Source of the DNA: Nocardia sp. NRRL S-836
GTDB taxonomy: Bacteria; Actinomycetota; Actinomycetes; Mycobacteriales; Pseudonocardiaceae
DNA length: 64,000 nt
Direction: 5' to 3'
Assembly (NCBI RefSeq): GCF_001279525.1
Contig: NZ_LGDY01000091.1
Span: 124,001 to 188,000, forward strand
Positions 40,972 through 51,253 of the stretch are shown here, one piece after another. A program made the translations under genes and the position numbers. Under the pieces are notes generated by a model that was not told the origin of the DNA, did no database searches, and saw nothing but the letters and a program-made list of their open reading frames with translations. Numbering within the stretch: position 1 is the first letter of the stretch; each line of letters starts with the position of its first letter.

Positions 40972-41780
40972 CCTTCGGCGAACGGCTCACGAAAGCCGTT
41001 GCGGCACACGGGCCGCTGTGCGTCGGGATCGACCCGCACCCGGCGTTGCTGGACTCCTGGGGCCTCTCGCGGTCGGTGGAGGGCCTCGAACGGTTCGCGC
41101 TGACGTCGGTCGAGGCGTTCGGCGGCCGGGTCGCGGTGGTCAAGCCGCAGGCGGCGTTCTTCGAGGCCCACGGGTCGCGCGGGGTGGCCGTGCTGGAACG
41201 GGTGATCGCGGACCTGCGGGACTCCGGGACGCTCGTGCTGGTCGACGCCAAGCGCGGCGACATCGGCTCCACGATGGCCGCCTACGCCCAGGCGTACCTC
41301 GGCGACGGCTCGCCGCTGGCGGGGGACGCCGTGACGGTGTCGCCGTTCCTGGGCTTCGGGTCGCTGCAGCCCGCGCTGGACACGGCGCGGGCGACCGGCC
41401 GCGGGGTGTTCGTGCTCGCGCTGACGTCGAACCCGGAGGGTGAGCAGGTCCAGCGGGCCACTGCTCCGGACGGGCGAACCGTCGCACAGACGATCATCGA
41501 TTTCGCCGCGGCTCGGAATTCCGGCATTTCTCCGTGCGGCGATGTGGGTCTCGTCGTGGGGGCCACGATCGGTGAAACGGACGTGGACCTCTCCGGGTTC
41601 AACGGCCCGGTTCTGGCCCCCGGTTTCGGTGCCCAGGGCGGCTCGGTCGCTGATCTAAAACGGCTCTTCGGGGCCGACATGCGCGGAGTTCTGCCGACTT
41701 CTTCACGAGATGTTCTCAAACACGGACCGGACGTGTCTGCGCTGGTCAGCGCCGTGCGGAGGGTCCAGCAGAGCCTCTGA
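40968..41780 (+). CDS. pyrF: Orotidine 5'-phosphate decarboxylase
   Basis: The 270-residue enzyme is the longer actinobacterial/archaeal-type (class II) OMP decarboxylase. It has [29 protein letters not shown], the catalytic [13 protein letters not shown] and the closing PGFGAQGGS phosphate loop. It makes UMP. It overlaps carB by ATGA and is followed by a perfect hairpin, ending the pyr operon. Confidence 0.95.
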
Positions 41781-41786
41781 GGAGGG

Positions 41787-41816
41787 GCGCGCCACAGCTT
41801 TTGGGGTGTGGCGCGC
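41787..41816 (+). terminator. Hairpin terminating the pyr operon
   Basis: GCGCGCCACA and TGTGGCGCGC form a perfect 10-bp stem with a 10-nt loop, starting 6 bp after the pyrF stop. The rest of the 295-bp gap to mihF holds a promoter candidate but no gene that I can support. Confidence 0.65.
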
Positions 41817-42003
41817 TCACCTGGGCAAACATGTGTTGGTAGGGTCCAGCCCACCGGCTGCCCCGCTGGTCACCGGCCTCATAGCACACCCTCGGTGTGC
41901 GACGAGTTGCCGGTGGCGGTGATCAGGCCGCCGGAGGGTGTTGGTACTACTACCACCCGCCGCATCACAGATGACCGCTGAAGATTTACCTGACTGGGTC
42001 ACG

Positions 42004-42033
42004 TTGTCCCCAGGCAATTGCGGTCGGTACGGT
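42004..42033 (+). promoter_or_regulatory. Candidate promoter for mihF
   Basis: TTGTCC (42004-42009) and TACGGT (42028-42033) are spaced by 18 bp, giving a leader of about 35 nt before GTG 42076. Confidence 0.35.
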
Positions 42034-42075
42034 CGCGGCACCGATCCGAAAAGAATCCACACCACGGAGGAAATC

Positions 42076-42393
42076 GTGGCTCTTCCCCAGCTTACCGAGG
42101 AGCAGCGGGCCGCAGCGCTGGAGAAGGCTGCTGCCGCTCGTCGCGCTCGGGCTGAGCTCAAGGAGCGCCTCAAGCGCGGCGGCACGACCCTGACGGACGT
42201 GCTCAAGGCCGCCGAGAGCGACGAGGTCCTGGGCAAGATGAAGGTGTCCGCCCTGCTGGAGGCCCTGCCGGGCGTCGGCAAGGTGCGTGCGCAGCAGATC
42301 ATGGAGCGTCTCGAGATCGCTCCGAGCCGTCGTCTGCGTGGCCTGGGCGACCGCCAGCGCAAGGCGCTCCTCACCGAGTTCAGCGGCGAGTGA
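42076..42393 (+). CDS. mihF: Actinobacterial integration host factor
   Basis: The 105-residue DNA-binding protein is mostly helical, with a helix-two-turn-helix-like region ([20 protein letters not shown]) and a basic C-terminus ([20 protein letters not shown]). It is the actinobacterial nucleoid protein sIHF/mIHF, unrelated to the enterobacterial IHF heterodimer. GTG 42076 follows GGAGGAAA. The position before gmk is conserved. Confidence 0.93.
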   Translation: MALPQLTEEQRAAALEKAAAARRARAELKERLKRGGTTLTDVLKAAESDEVLGKMKVSALLEALPGVGKVRAQQIMERLEIAPSRRLRGLGDRQRKALLTEFSGE

Positions 42394-42986
42394 GTGGGCT
42401 CGAGCCGGGGACGGGCGTTGTCCGTCCCCGGCTCACCGTCTTGTCCGGGCCGTCGGGCGTCGGCAAGTCCAGCGTTCTGGCGGAGCTGCGCAGGCAGCAG
42501 CCCGACATCTACTTCAGCGTCTCGGTGACCACCAGGAAACCGAGGCCGGGCGAGACCGACGGGGTGCACTACCACTTCGTCGACCGCGAGAAGTTCCAGC
42601 AGATGATCGACGCGGGTGAGTTCCTCGAACACGCGGAGTTCGCCGGCAACTGCTACGGAACGCCTCGCAGGCCGGTCGAGGAGGCACTCGCCTCCGGACG
42701 ACCGGCACTGCTGGAGATCGAGCTGCAGGGCGCCCGGCAGGTCCGGGTGGCCATGCCGCAGGCCCAGCTCGTGATGCTCGCCCCGCCCTCGTGGGAGCAC
42801 CTGGTGGACCGGCTCACCGGCCGGGGCACCGAGCACCCGGAGGTCGTCGAGCGCAGGCTCGCCATCGCCCGCGAGGAACTGGCGGCCGAAAAAGAGTTCG
42901 ACGAGGTCGTCGTGAACGCCGACGTGCAATCGGCTGCGGCCGACTTGCTATCCTTGATGGTCGGACCACGAATCTCAGGAGTTTGA
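42390..42986 (+). CDS. gmk: Guanylate kinase
   Basis: The 198-residue kinase has Walker [10 protein letters not shown] starting at residue 20, the GMP-binding [13 protein letters not shown] and [22 protein letters not shown] and the LID. It phosphorylates GMP to GDP. It starts with GTG overlapping the mihF stop, and rpoZ follows after 3 bp. Confidence 0.96.
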   Translation: MSGLEPGTGVVRPRLTVLSGPSGVGKSSVLAELRRQQPDIYFSVSVTTRKPRPGETDGVHYHFVDREKFQQMIDAGEFLEHAEFAGNCYGTPRRPVEEALASGRPALLEIELQGARQVRVAMPQAQLVMLAPPSWEHLVDRLTGRGTEHPEVVERRLAIAREELAAEKEFDEVVVNADVQSAAADLLSLMVGPRISGV

Positions 42987-42989
42987 CGA

Positions 42990-43271
42990 GTGATCACCCA
43001 CACCGAGCTCGGTCAGCTGACCGGTTCCCCGGAGGGCATCACCAACCCGCCGATCGACGACCTGCTTGAGCAGGTGAGCTCGAAGTACGCGTTGGTGATC
43101 TACGCAGCGAAGCGTGCCCGCCAGATCAACGACTACTACGCGCAGCTCGGCGAGGGCCTGCTCGAGTACGTCGGCCCGCTCGTCGAGCCGGGCCCGCGTG
43201 AGAAGCCCCTCTCCATCGCTCTGCGCGAGATCCACGCGGGTCTCCTGGAGCACACCGAGGGCGAAGCGTAG
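42990..43271 (+). CDS. rpoZ: RNA polymerase omega subunit
   Basis: The 93-residue protein has [20 protein letters not shown] and [13 protein letters not shown], the conserved omega core, and a C-terminal [13 protein letters not shown] helix. Omega helps assemble the beta' subunit. It starts with GTG 42990. Confidence 0.95.
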   Translation: MITHTELGQLTGSPEGITNPPIDDLLEQVSSKYALVIYAAKRARQINDYYAQLGEGLLEYVGPLVEPGPREKPLSIALREIHAGLLEHTEGEA

Positions 43272-43336
43272 GACGCACCTCGGAGCGGAACGAGTTCGCG
43301 GAAAGCGCGAACCGCACTGCTTTCGTGTGTCCTGCG

Positions 43337-43378
43337 GGGGCCGAGGCCCCACGCCCCAGCCGGGGGCCGCACCCCCGG
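43337..43378. repeat. GC-rich double-hairpin element between rpoZ and coaBC
   Basis: GGGGCC-GA-GGCCCC (43337-43350) and CCGGGGG-ccgca-CCCCCGG (43360-43378) stand next to each other in the 205-bp gap. Such G/C blocks recur between genes in high-GC actinobacteria. It may terminate transcription or be a dispersed repeat; no gene is seen in the gap. Confidence 0.45.
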
Positions 43379-43476
43379 ACCCCCAGCGAGGTCCTCCTCG
43401 TGGAGTCGCGGTGTCGAGCGAGGTTCGTTCTCGTGAGAGGCGACCCCTTGGCCCGTCGTTCTTCGCAGGAGAGTTC

Positions 43477-44730
43477 TTGACTTCCGCTGTTTTTGACGCC
43501 GATGCCCCCGTCAAGCCCCGGATCGTTCTCGGGGTCGGCGGGGGCATCGCCGCGTACAAGGCGTGCGAGGTGCTGCGCCGGCTGACCGAGTCGGGGCACT
43601 CGGTGCGGGTGGTGCCCACCGAGGGGGCCCTGAAGTTCGTCGGCGCCGCCACGTTCGAGGCGCTGTCCGGGCAGGTCGTGTCCGCGGACCCGTTCGACGA
43701 CGTGCACGAGGTGCCGCACGTCAAGCTCGGGCAGAACGCCGACCTGGTGGTCGTGGCGCCCGCGACGGCGAACCTGATCGCGAAGGCCGCCCACGGGCTG
43801 GCCGACGACCTGCTGACGAACACGCTGCTGACCGCGCGCTGCCCGGTCCTGCTGGTGCCCGCGATGCACACCGAGATGTGGGAGCACCCGGCCACGCGGC
43901 ACAACGTGGCGTTGCTGCGCTCGCGCGGCGTGGTCGTCGCCGAGCCCGCGAGCGGCCGCCTGACCGGCAAGGACACCGGCAAGGGCCGCCTGCCCGACCC
44001 GGCCGAGATCGTCGAGCTCGCCCGGTTGCTGCTGGCCCGCCCCGACGCGCTGCCCCGGTCGCTGGAGGGCGTGCACGTCGCGATCTCCGCCGGTGGCACC
44101 CGCGAACCGCTCGACCCGGTGCGCTTCCTGGGCAACCGCTCGTCGGGCAAGCAGGGCTACGCGCTCGCACGGGTTGCCGCACAGCGCGGCGCGAGGGTGA
44201 CGTTGGTCGCGGGCAACACCGCCGACCTGACCACGCCCGCCGGTGTCGACCTGGTCCGGATCGGCTCGGCGGTCGAGCTGCGCGACGCGATGCACGAGGT
44301 CGCCGCCGACGCCGACGTGGTCGTGATGGCCGCCGCGGTGGCCGACTTCCGGCCGTTGTCGCTGACCGGCCACAAGATCAAGAAGACCGACGCGGAGCCC
44401 GACCCGATCGCGCTCGCGAAGAACCCCGACATCCTCAGGGAGCTGGTCGCCGCACGTCGCGACGGCCAGCTGGTCGTCGGGTTCGCCGCGGAGACCGGTG
44501 ACGAGACGACCTCCGTGCTCGACTACGGAAGGGCGAAGCTGCGCCGCAAGGGCTGCGACCTCCTGGTGCTCAACGCCGTGGGCGACGGCAAGGCGTTCGA
44601 GCAGGACGACAACGCCGGGTGGCTGTTGTCCGCCGACGGCGACGAGACCGTTATCCCACACGGGTCCAAGGCGCAACTGGCCTCCACCATGTGGGACGCG
44701 GTTGCTGATCGCCTGCCCCGTTCTCAGTAG
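43477..44730 (+). CDS. coaBC: Bifunctional phosphopantothenoylcysteine decarboxylase / phosphopantothenate-cysteine ligase
   Basis: The 417-residue fusion has the N-terminal flavin decarboxylase CoaC ([50 protein letters not shown]) and the C-terminal ligase CoaB ([34 protein letters not shown]). It performs two steps of coenzyme A synthesis. The frame lacks a good ATG or GTG; TTG 43477 has AGGAG at a suitable distance and gives the expected N-terminus. Confidence 0.94.
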   Translation: MTSAVFDADAPVKPRIVLGVGGGIAAYKACEVLRRLTESGHSVRVVPTEGALKFVGAATFEALSGQVVSADPFDDVHEVPHVKLGQNADLVVVAPATANLIAKAAHGLADDLLTNTLLTARCPVLLVPAMHTEMWEHPATRHNVALLRSRGVVVAEPASGRLTGKDTGKGRLPDPAEIVELARLLLARPDALPRSLEGVHVAISAGGTREPLDPVRFLGNRSSGKQGYALARVAAQRGARVTLVAGNTADLTTPAGVDLVRIGSAVELRDAMHEVAADADVVVMAAAVADFRPLSLTGHKIKKTDAEPDPIALAKNPDILRELVAARRDGQLVVGFAAETGDETTSVLDYGRAKLRRKGCDLLVLNAVGDGKAFEQDDNAGWLLSADGDETVIPHGSKAQLASTMWDAVADRLPRSQ

Positions 44731-44770
44731 ACTTCGACAGCACGTACGACCAGCCTCAGAAGGAGTGTCC

Positions 44771-45973
44771 GTGAGCCAGCACAGCAGCAGGCTGTTCACC
44801 AGCGAGTCGGTGACCGAGGGACACCCGGACAAGATCTGTGACGCGATCAGCGACTCGATCCTGGACGCCCTGCTGTCCAAGGACCCGCGTTCGCGCGTGG
44901 CCGTGGAGACGCTCATCACCACCGGCCAGGTCCACGTGGCCGGTGAGGTCACGACCGAGGCGTACGCGGACATCCCCACGATCGTCCGCGAGAAGATCCT
45001 CGACATCGGCTACGACTCGTCCGCCAAGGGCTTCGACGGCCACTCGTGCGGCGTCAACGTCGCCATCGGCTCGCAGTCCCCTGACATCGCGCAGGGCGTC
45101 GACACCGCGTTCGAGGAGCGCGTCGAGGGTGCTGCCGACGAGATCGACAAGCAGGGCGCGGGCGACCAGGGCCTGATGTTCGGCTACGCGTGCACCGACA
45201 CGCCCGAGCTCATGCCGCTGCCGATCGCGCTGGCCCACCGCCTGTCCCGCCGCCTGACCGCGGTCCGCAAGGACGGCACCGTCCCGTACCTGCGCCCGGA
45301 CGGCAAGACCCAGGTCACCATCGAGTACGCCGGCGACCAGCCCGTGCGCCTGGACACCGTCGTCGTGTCCACCCAGCACGCCGACGGCATCGACCTGGAG
45401 AAGCTCCTCGGCGTCGACATCCGCAACCACGTGGTGCAGCCGGAGATCGACGCGCTGGGCCTGGACACCACGGACGTCCGCCTGCTGACCAACCCGACCG
45501 GCCGCTTCGTCATCGGCGGCCCGATGGGTGACGCGGGCCTGACCGGCCGCAAGATCATCGTCGACACCTACGGCGGCATGGCCCGCCACGGCGGCGGCGC
45601 CTTCTCCGGCAAGGACCCGTCGAAGGTCGACCGCTCCGCCGCCTACGCCATGCGCTGGGTCGCGAAGAACACCGTCGCCGCGGGCCTGGCCACCCGCGTC
45701 GAGGTCCAGGTCGCCTACGCCATCGGCAAGGCCGCCCCGGTCGGCCTGTTCGTCGAGACCTTCGGCACCGAGACCGTCGACCCGCAGAAGATCCAGCAGG
45801 CCATCACCGAGGTGTTCGACCTGCGCCCGGCCGCGATCATCCGCGACCTCGACCTGCTGCGCCCGATCTACGCCCCGACCGCCGCGTACGGCCACTTCGG
45901 CCGCACCGACATCGAGCTCCCCTGGGAGTCGACCGACCGCGCGGACGCCCTGCGCGCCGCGGCCGGCGCCTGA
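44771..45973 (+). CDS. metK: S-adenosylmethionine synthetase
   Basis: The 400-residue enzyme makes S-adenosylmethionine from ATP and methionine. It has [32 protein letters not shown] and the C-terminal [19 protein letters not shown] loop. GTG 44771 is preceded by AAGGAG; a TAGACT -10-like element at the coaBC stop suggests an own promoter. A strong terminator follows. Confidence 0.97.
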   Translation: MSQHSSRLFTSESVTEGHPDKICDAISDSILDALLSKDPRSRVAVETLITTGQVHVAGEVTTEAYADIPTIVREKILDIGYDSSAKGFDGHSCGVNVAIGSQSPDIAQGVDTAFEERVEGAADEIDKQGAGDQGLMFGYACTDTPELMPLPIALAHRLSRRLTAVRKDGTVPYLRPDGKTQVTIEYAGDQPVRLDTVVVSTQHADGIDLEKLLGVDIRNHVVQPEIDALGLDTTDVRLLTNPTGRFVIGGPMGDAGLTGRKIIVDTYGGMARHGGGAFSGKDPSKVDRSAAYAMRWVAKNTVAAGLATRVEVQVAYAIGKAAPVGLFVETFGTETVDPQKIQQAITEVFDLRPAAIIRDLDLLRPIYAPTAAYGHFGRTDIELPWESTDRADALRAAAGA

Positions 45974-45990
45974 TCCGGTCCCCTTCGGGC

Positions 45991-46027
45991 ACGGCCCGCT
46001 TCCCCTTGGGGAGGCGGGCCGTTTCCC
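45991..46027 (+). terminator. Intrinsic terminator after metK
   Basis: ACGGCCCGCTTCCCC (45991-46005) pairs with GGGGAGGCGGGCCGT (46008-46022), with G-T pairing allowed, and is followed by TTCCC. The rest of the 275-bp gap before the phospholipase gene has no supported gene. Confidence 0.7.
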
Positions 46028-46248
46028 TTTCGGGACACGGAACGTTCCCCTTCGCGCGCACTTTCCGCCTGTGGTGCCAGGGGCCGCTAGCGTTCGCCCG
46101 GTGAGCGACGACGTCCCCGCGTGGGTGTGCGACGGCGTCGAAAGCACCCACGGCGGGGGGAGTGGTGTGAAAAAGGCCCTGCTCGTGCCGGACCGTTGTT
46201 CATGCGCGGGTCGGTTCCGCGTCATGTCGAAGGGTTAGAAATCGGCTC

Positions 46249-48195
46249 ATGTCGCTCTCTCGTCGTGGGTTCATGGCCGCCGCCGTCGCTGCTGCCTCCG
46301 GCACGCTGCTGCCGCCGTCGGTGTACGCCGCGCTCGCTCGCGAACCCCGCGGGGGAGGGTTGCGGGCGATCAAGCACGTGGTGCTGCTGATGCAGGAGAA
46401 CCGCTCGTTCGACCACTACTTCGGATCGCTGCGGGGCGTGCGCGGGTTCTCCGACCGCAACGCGCTGCGGGGCGTGTTCAACCAGAGCGGGGTGTTGCCG
46501 TTCCCGGTCCGCGAAGCCGCCTCGGGACGTGACATCCAGTACATCGGGGACCTCGACCACAGCTGGAACGGCGGCCACTCGGCCCTGCGCGGCGGCTGGA
46601 ACGACAACTGGGTGCCCGCGAAGACCGCCGCCACCATGGCGCACTACACGCGGCAGGACATCCCGTTCCACTACGAGCTCGCCGACACCTTCACCCTGTG
46701 CGACGCCTACCACTGCTCGGTGCCGTCGTCGACCTCGCCGAACCGCAACTACTGGGTGTCCGGCTACACCGGCTTCGAGCCCGACGGCACGCGTGCGACC
46801 GGCAACGCCGCCTACAGCGAGGACACGCACGCCGGGTACACCTGGAAGACCTACCCGGAACGCCTGGAGGCGGCCGGGAAGTCGTGGCAGGTCTACCAGG
46901 AGTGGGACAACTTCCAGGACAACAACCTGGAGTTCTACGCGCGGTTCAAGGAGATCGCGCGCAAGGTGCTGCCCGCCGGGTTCCGGTCGCTGGACAAGCT
47001 CTACGGCACCGGCGACCCCGCGCTGATCGGCGCGATCGACACGTCGAAGCTCACGCCCGCGGAGAAGTCGTTGTACGACAGGGGACTGCGGCGGGTGCGG
47101 CCCGGCGGCCTGGGCGAGGCGTTCCGCACGGACGTGAACTCCGGCCGCCTGCCCGCGGTGTCCTACCTCGTTCCGTCCTCTGTGGACTCCGAACACCCCG
47201 GCGCGTCGTCGCCCGCCGCGTCGGCCTCGATCACCTACCAGGTGCTGGACGCACTGGCGTCCAACCAGGAGGTGTGGGAGTCGACGGTGCTGTTCATCAC
47301 CTACGACGAGAACGACGGTTTCTTCGACCACGTGCCGCCGCCGCGCCCGCCGCTGTCGGTCACCGACGAGTACGTCGGCGACAAGCCGCTCGGGCTGGGT
47401 GCCCGTGTGCCGATGACCGTCGTCTCGCCGTGGTCGGTCGGCGGGTACGTGTGCTCGCAGGTGTTCGACCACACCTCGATGACGCAGTTCCTGGAGCGCT
47501 GGACCGGCGTGCGGTCGGAGGAGATCTCCGCGTGGCGCCGGACCGTGACCGGTGACCTGACCTCGGCGTTCGACTTCGAGCGGCGCAGGACGTGGCCCGA
47601 GGTCGGCGAGCCCGGACCGGTGCCGCCCGCGACCCCGCGCTGGCGCCCGGCGCCGCCGGCCGAGCAGAAGATGCCGGAGCAGGAGCCGGGACGACGCCGC
47701 GCGCGCCCGCTGCCGTACCAGCCGGACGCGTCGCTGCGTGGCGCCCGGCTGGAGATGTCGAACGCGGGCGCGGAGCCGGTGCACCTCGCGCTGTACCCGT
47801 ACTCGCGCCAGTTCGCGTTGCCGCAGCACTTCGACGTCACCCGCTCGGAGGCCGTCGACCTGCCGGGCGACCACGACCTGGTGTTGCTGGGACCGAACGG
47901 GTTCCGCCGCGAGTTCGCCGGGTCCGCATCCGACAGTGCGCGCGTGTCGTCGTCGGTGCGCGGGTACAGCCGTGTGCTGACGCTCACGTTCGAGAACACC
48001 GGGCGCTCACGGCTGACGTTCGTGCTGGGCCACCGCAAGGTCGTGGTCCGCCCCGGCCACCGGCACGTGATCCCGTGGCTGACGGTGCTGAACTCCGGCT
48101 GGTACGACCTGACCGTGACGGTGGAGGAGGAGCCGCGGTTCCGCCGCCGGCTGTGCGGCCACATCGAGAACGGCCAGGAGTCGATCTCCGGCTGA
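46249..48195 (+). CDS. Tat-exported phospholipase C (phosphocholine-specific type)
   Basis: The 648-residue protein starts with a twin-arginine signal (SLSRRGFMAAAVAAAS). The phosphoesterase domain has HVVLLMQENRSFDHYFGSLR, DAYHCSVPSSTSPNRNYW, and FITYDENDGFFDHVPPP with metal ligands. Two C-terminal beta domains (about 480-640) follow, as in Pseudomonas PlcN/PlcH and mycobacterial PlcA-D. It should hydrolyse phospholipids outside the cell. It is inserted between metK and priA and has its own transcription unit. Confidence 0.9.
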   Translation: MSLSRRGFMAAAVAAASGTLLPPSVYAALAREPRGGGLRAIKHVVLLMQENRSFDHYFGSLRGVRGFSDRNALRGVFNQSGVLPFPVREAASGRDIQYIGDLDHSWNGGHSALRGGWNDNWVPAKTAATMAHYTRQDIPFHYELADTFTLCDAYHCSVPSSTSPNRNYWVSGYTGFEPDGTRATGNAAYSEDTHAGYTWKTYPERLEAAGKSWQVYQEWDNFQDNNLEFYARFKEIARKVLPAGFRSLDKLYGTGDPALIGAIDTSKLTPAEKSLYDRGLRRVRPGGLGEAFRTDVNSGRLPAVSYLVPSSVDSEHPGASSPAASASITYQVLDALASNQEVWESTVLFITYDENDGFFDHVPPPRPPLSVTDEYVGDKPLGLGARVPMTVVSPWSVGGYVCSQVFDHTSMTQFLERWTGVRSEEISAWRRTVTGDLTSAFDFERRRTWPEVGEPGPVPPATPRWRPAPPAEQKMPEQEPGRRRARPLPYQPDASLRGARLEMSNAGAEPVHLALYPYSRQFALPQHFDVTRSEAVDLPGDHDLVLLGPNGFRREFAGSASDSARVSSSVRGYSRVLTLTFENTGRSRLTFVLGHRKVVVRPGHRHVIPWLTVLNSGWYDLTVTVEEEPRFRRRLCGHIENGQESISG

Positions 48196-48274
48196 CCACC
48201 TGGATGGGGCGGGTTCCGGCGGTTAGGTCCGCCACGACGCGGGACTGTCGGACCCGTCTGATACACCAGGGGAC

Positions 48275-51214
48275 ATGAGCACGAAGACCGGAGCACGCCG
48301 CGGGGAGCGCGTCCCCGCCGACACGCTGCCGGTTGCGCGCATCGTCGTGGACGTGCCCCTGGCCCACCTCGACCGCCCCTTCGACTACGCCGTCCCGTCC
48401 GATCTGGACACCGCGGCCGTACCCGGCTGCCGCGTCCGCGTGCGGTTCGCGGGCCAGCTCGTCGACGGCTACCTGCTGGAGCGCGTCGCCACCACCGACT
48501 ACGACAAGAAGCTCACCTTCATCGAGAAGGTCGTCTCACCGGAACCGGTGCTGGTGCCGGAGATCGCCGCCCTGGCCCGCGCCGTCGCCGACCGGTACGC
48601 GGGCGGGATGATCGACGTGCTGCGCCTGGCCATCCCACCCCGCCACGCCCGCGCGGAGGCCGCGTCGTCAGGCGAACCGGCACCTCTGCCGCAGGACCCG
48701 GCGTGGGTGACGGCGGGCTCGGCGGACCAGGCCGTGGGCCCGGCGGCGGACCGGGCGGTGGGTTCGGCGGCGGACCAGGGGGAGCACTCCGGGTCGGTGC
48801 CGCATGGCGAATCCTCGGCCGGAGGGCCGGCGGCTGCGAGCCTGGCAGTCGTGCGGACGGTCGCGGGCCCGGCGATCGCGTCGGCGGGGCCTGCTGCGGC
48901 GTCGTCGGGTGAGACGACCGGCGCCGGGACGGCAGGGCCGGAGGAGGCGGCGTCGGGTGAGACGCCTGCCGCCGACCCGAGCCCGGCACCTGCCGGAGCG
49001 CCCGGCGAAACGGACGCCGCCTCTTCGCCTGCCGCGACCGCGACGGCACCAGGAACCCCCGCGCAGCCGCACGCCGCTCCTCCACTCGCCACAGCCGCGG
49101 TGACACCGGGAGTTCCCACCATCCCGACCACCTCGGCGTCCTCGCCACCCGCGAGCCCCACTGCTGACCCCGCTGCGCCCGCGAGCCCAGCGGCCGACGG
49201 CATCGGGTCGGCGAGTCCCACTGCCGACGCCACCGCGTCCGCGAGCCCAGCGGCCGACGGCACTGGGGCCTCAGGCCCCGCAGCCGATGGCACCGCGCCC
49301 GCGAGCCCGGCAGCCGATGGCACCGCGCCCGCGAGCCCGGCAGCCGATGGCACCGCGCCCGCGAGCCCGGCAGCCGATGGCACCGCGCCTGGGGCCCCCT
49401 CGCCTGCGACCCCCTCGTCCGCGAGTCCTGCGACCGGCGCCACCGCGTCGGCGAGCCCCGCGGCGAGCGGCACCTCACCCGTGAGTCCTGCGACCGGCGC
49501 CACCGCGTCGGCGAGCCCCGCGGCGAGCGCCGCCACACCCGTGAGCCCCGCGACCGGCGCCACCGCGTCCGCAAGCCCCGCAGCGAGCGGTACCTCACCC
49601 GCGAGCCCTGCGGCCGCCGCCAGCGCGCCCGTGCGGTCCACGTTGCCGCCGGTGCCGGCCGACGCCTGGTCGCGATACCCGCGCGGGCCCAAGTACCTGG
49701 AGGCGTTGCGCACCGGGCGGCCGGCGCACGCGGTGTGGCAGGCGTTGCCGTCGGAGGACTGGCCGGCGCGGCTGGCCGAGGCGGCGGCGTCGGTGGCGTC
49801 GACCGGGCGTGGCGTGGTGATCGTGGTGCCGGACCACCGGGACGTGGCGCGGGTCTTCGAGGCGTGCAGCGCGCTGATCGAGGGCGTGGTCACGTTGTCG
49901 GCGGACCTGGGGCCGTCGGAGCGGTACAAGCGGTGGCTGGCGGTGCGGCGCGGGGTGGCGCGGGTGGTGGTCGGCACGCGGGCCACGGCGTTCGCGCCGG
50001 TCGTCGATCCCGGGTTGCTGGTCGTGTGGGACGACGGGGACGACCTGCACGTCGAGCCGCGGTCGCCGTACCCGAACGTGCGGGACGTGCTGGTGCAGCG
50101 CGCGCACATGAACGGTGCGGCGTTGCTGATCGGCGGGTTCGCCCGCACGGCCGAGGCGCAGCTGCTGGTGGAGACGGGGTGGGCACACGAGATCGTGGCG
50201 TCGCGCGAGACGCTCCGGGCCATCGCGCCGCGGGTGGTGTCGGTGGGCGACAACGAGTGGCAGGACGTGAAGGACCCGGCGGCCCGCACGGCGCGGTTGC
50301 CGTCGATCGCGTTCGAGGCGGCGCGGTTCGCGCTGGCCGACTCGCCGGTGCTGATCCAGGTGCCGCGCCGGGGGTACGTGCCGGCGTTGGCGTGCGGGCA
50401 GTGCCGGGGACCGGCGCGGTGCCGCAAGTGCGCGGGGCCGTTGGCGTTGCCGGGCGGCACGCAGGACGGGCAGCCCAGGCCCGCGTACTGCCGGTGGTGC
50501 GCGGCGACCGAGGCCGGGTTCCGCTGTCCCACGTGCGGGTCGCGCCGGTTGCGGGGGCAGGTCATCGGGGCCAGGCGCACCGCGGAGGAGCTGGGGCGGG
50601 CGTTCCCAGGATATCCGGTGCGCACGAGCGGTGCGGACGAGGTGCTGACCAAGGTGCCGGGCAAGCCGTCGCTGGTGGTGGCCACGCCGGGTGCCGAGCC
50701 GGTGGCCGAGGGCGGCTACGGCGCGGTGCTGCTGCTCGACGGGTGGGCGTTGCTCGGGCGGGCCGACCTGAGGGCGTCCGAGGAGGCGTTGCGGCGCTGG
50801 ATGACCGCGGCGGGACTGGTGCGGCCGGGCAACGGGCGGGTCGTGGTGGTCGCGGACTCGACGCTGACGCCCGTGCAGGCGCTGGTGCGGTGGGACCCGG
50901 TGTGGCACGCGTCCACCGAGCTGGCCGCGCGCACCGAGCTGGGGTTCCCGCCCGCCGTGCGGATGGCGACCGTCGACGGCACGCCGGACGCGGTGAACGC
51001 CCTGCTGGACGAGCTGCGGTTGCCGCCCACCGGCGAGGTCCTCGGGCCGGTGCCGCTGGGCGACGACGAGACGAAGGAACGCGCGCTCGTGCGGGTGGCA
51101 CGCGCTGAGGGCCGGGCGCTGGCCGCCGTGCTGGCCGAGGCGCAGGCGGTGCGGACGGCCCGCAAGGAGCAGGAGCTGGTGCGGATCAAGCTGGACCCGC
51201 TGGAGGTGCTCTGA
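48275..51214 (+). CDS. priA: Primosomal protein PriA, actinobacterial helicase-defective type, with a huge repeat insert
   Basis: The 979-residue protein has the N-terminal 3'-DNA-binding domain (VDVPLAHLDRPFDYAVP, residues about 17-130), then about 325 residues of Ala/Pro/Ser/Thr-rich repeats (about 131-455), and then the helicase-like part. The Walker A lysine is absent and the DEAH-type box is replaced by VWDDGDD, as in other actinobacterial PriA proteins, while the zinc-binding Cys pairs (CGQCRGPARCRKC, CRWCA, CPTCG) are kept. It probably acts in replication restart by recruiting partners rather than by unwinding. Confidence 0.88.
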   Translation: MSTKTGARRGERVPADTLPVARIVVDVPLAHLDRPFDYAVPSDLDTAAVPGCRVRVRFAGQLVDGYLLERVATTDYDKKLTFIEKVVSPEPVLVPEIAALARAVADRYAGGMIDVLRLAIPPRHARAEAASSGEPAPLPQDPAWVTAGSADQAVGPAADRAVGSAADQGEHSGSVPHGESSAGGPAAASLAVVRTVAGPAIASAGPAAASSGETTGAGTAGPEEAASGETPAADPSPAPAGAPGETDAASSPAATATAPGTPAQPHAAPPLATAAVTPGVPTIPTTSASSPPASPTADPAAPASPAADGIGSASPTADATASASPAADGTGASGPAADGTAPASPAADGTAPASPAADGTAPASPAADGTAPGAPSPATPSSASPATGATASASPAASGTSPVSPATGATASASPAASAATPVSPATGATASASPAASGTSPASPAAAASAPVRSTLPPVPADAWSRYPRGPKYLEALRTGRPAHAVWQALPSEDWPARLAEAAASVASTGRGVVIVVPDHRDVARVFEACSALIEGVVTLSADLGPSERYKRWLAVRRGVARVVVGTRATAFAPVVDPGLLVVWDDGDDLHVEPRSPYPNVRDVLVQRAHMNGAALLIGGFARTAEAQLLVETGWAHEIVASRETLRAIAPRVVSVGDNEWQDVKDPAARTARLPSIAFEAARFALADSPVLIQVPRRGYVPALACGQCRGPARCRKCAGPLALPGGTQDGQPRPAYCRWCAATEAGFRCPTCGSRRLRGQVIGARRTAEELGRAFPGYPVRTSGADEVLTKVPGKPSLVVATPGAEPVAEGGYGAVLLLDGWALLGRADLRASEEALRRWMTAAGLVRPGNGRVVVVADSTLTPVQALVRWDPVWHASTELAARTELGFPPAVRMATVDGTPDAVNALLDELRLPPTGEVLGPVPLGDDETKERALVRVARAEGRALAAVLAEAQAVRTARKEQELVRIKLDPLEVL
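49281..49399 (+). repeat. 30-bp tandem repeat inside priA
   Basis: Four copies of a 30-bp unit begin at 49281, 49311, 49341 and 49371 and are identical at the nucleotide level over nearly all their length. The unit encodes ASPAADGTAP. Degenerate copies extend upstream to about 49150. Confidence 0.95.
49421..49600 (+). repeat. 60-bp tandem repeat inside priA
   Basis: Three copies of a 60-bp unit start at about 49421, 49481 and 49541 and encode variants of ATGATASASPAAS followed by GTSPVSP. The copies differ at only a few positions, which suggests recent duplication. Confidence 0.9.
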
Positions 51215-51218
51215 CCGC

Positions 51219-51247
51219 GCCGTGCGGTCCACAGTGGACCGCACGGC
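51219..51247. terminator. Bidirectional hairpin after priA
   Basis: GCCGTGCGGTCCAC and GTGGACCGCACGGC form a perfect 14-bp inverted repeat around a single A, between the convergent priA gene and the 155-residue unknown gene. Confidence 0.7.
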
Positions 51248-51253
51248 TCCCGG

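Noticed and set aside
44731..44770. Possible SAM riboswitch before metK
   Set aside because: The gap is only 40 bp, too short for a SAM aptamer, and shows a simple promoter and ribosome binding site.
48499..50685. 728-codon minus frame opposite priA, with collagen-like Ala/Gly repeats
   Set aside because: It mirrors the priA tandem repeats and has no start context or domain.
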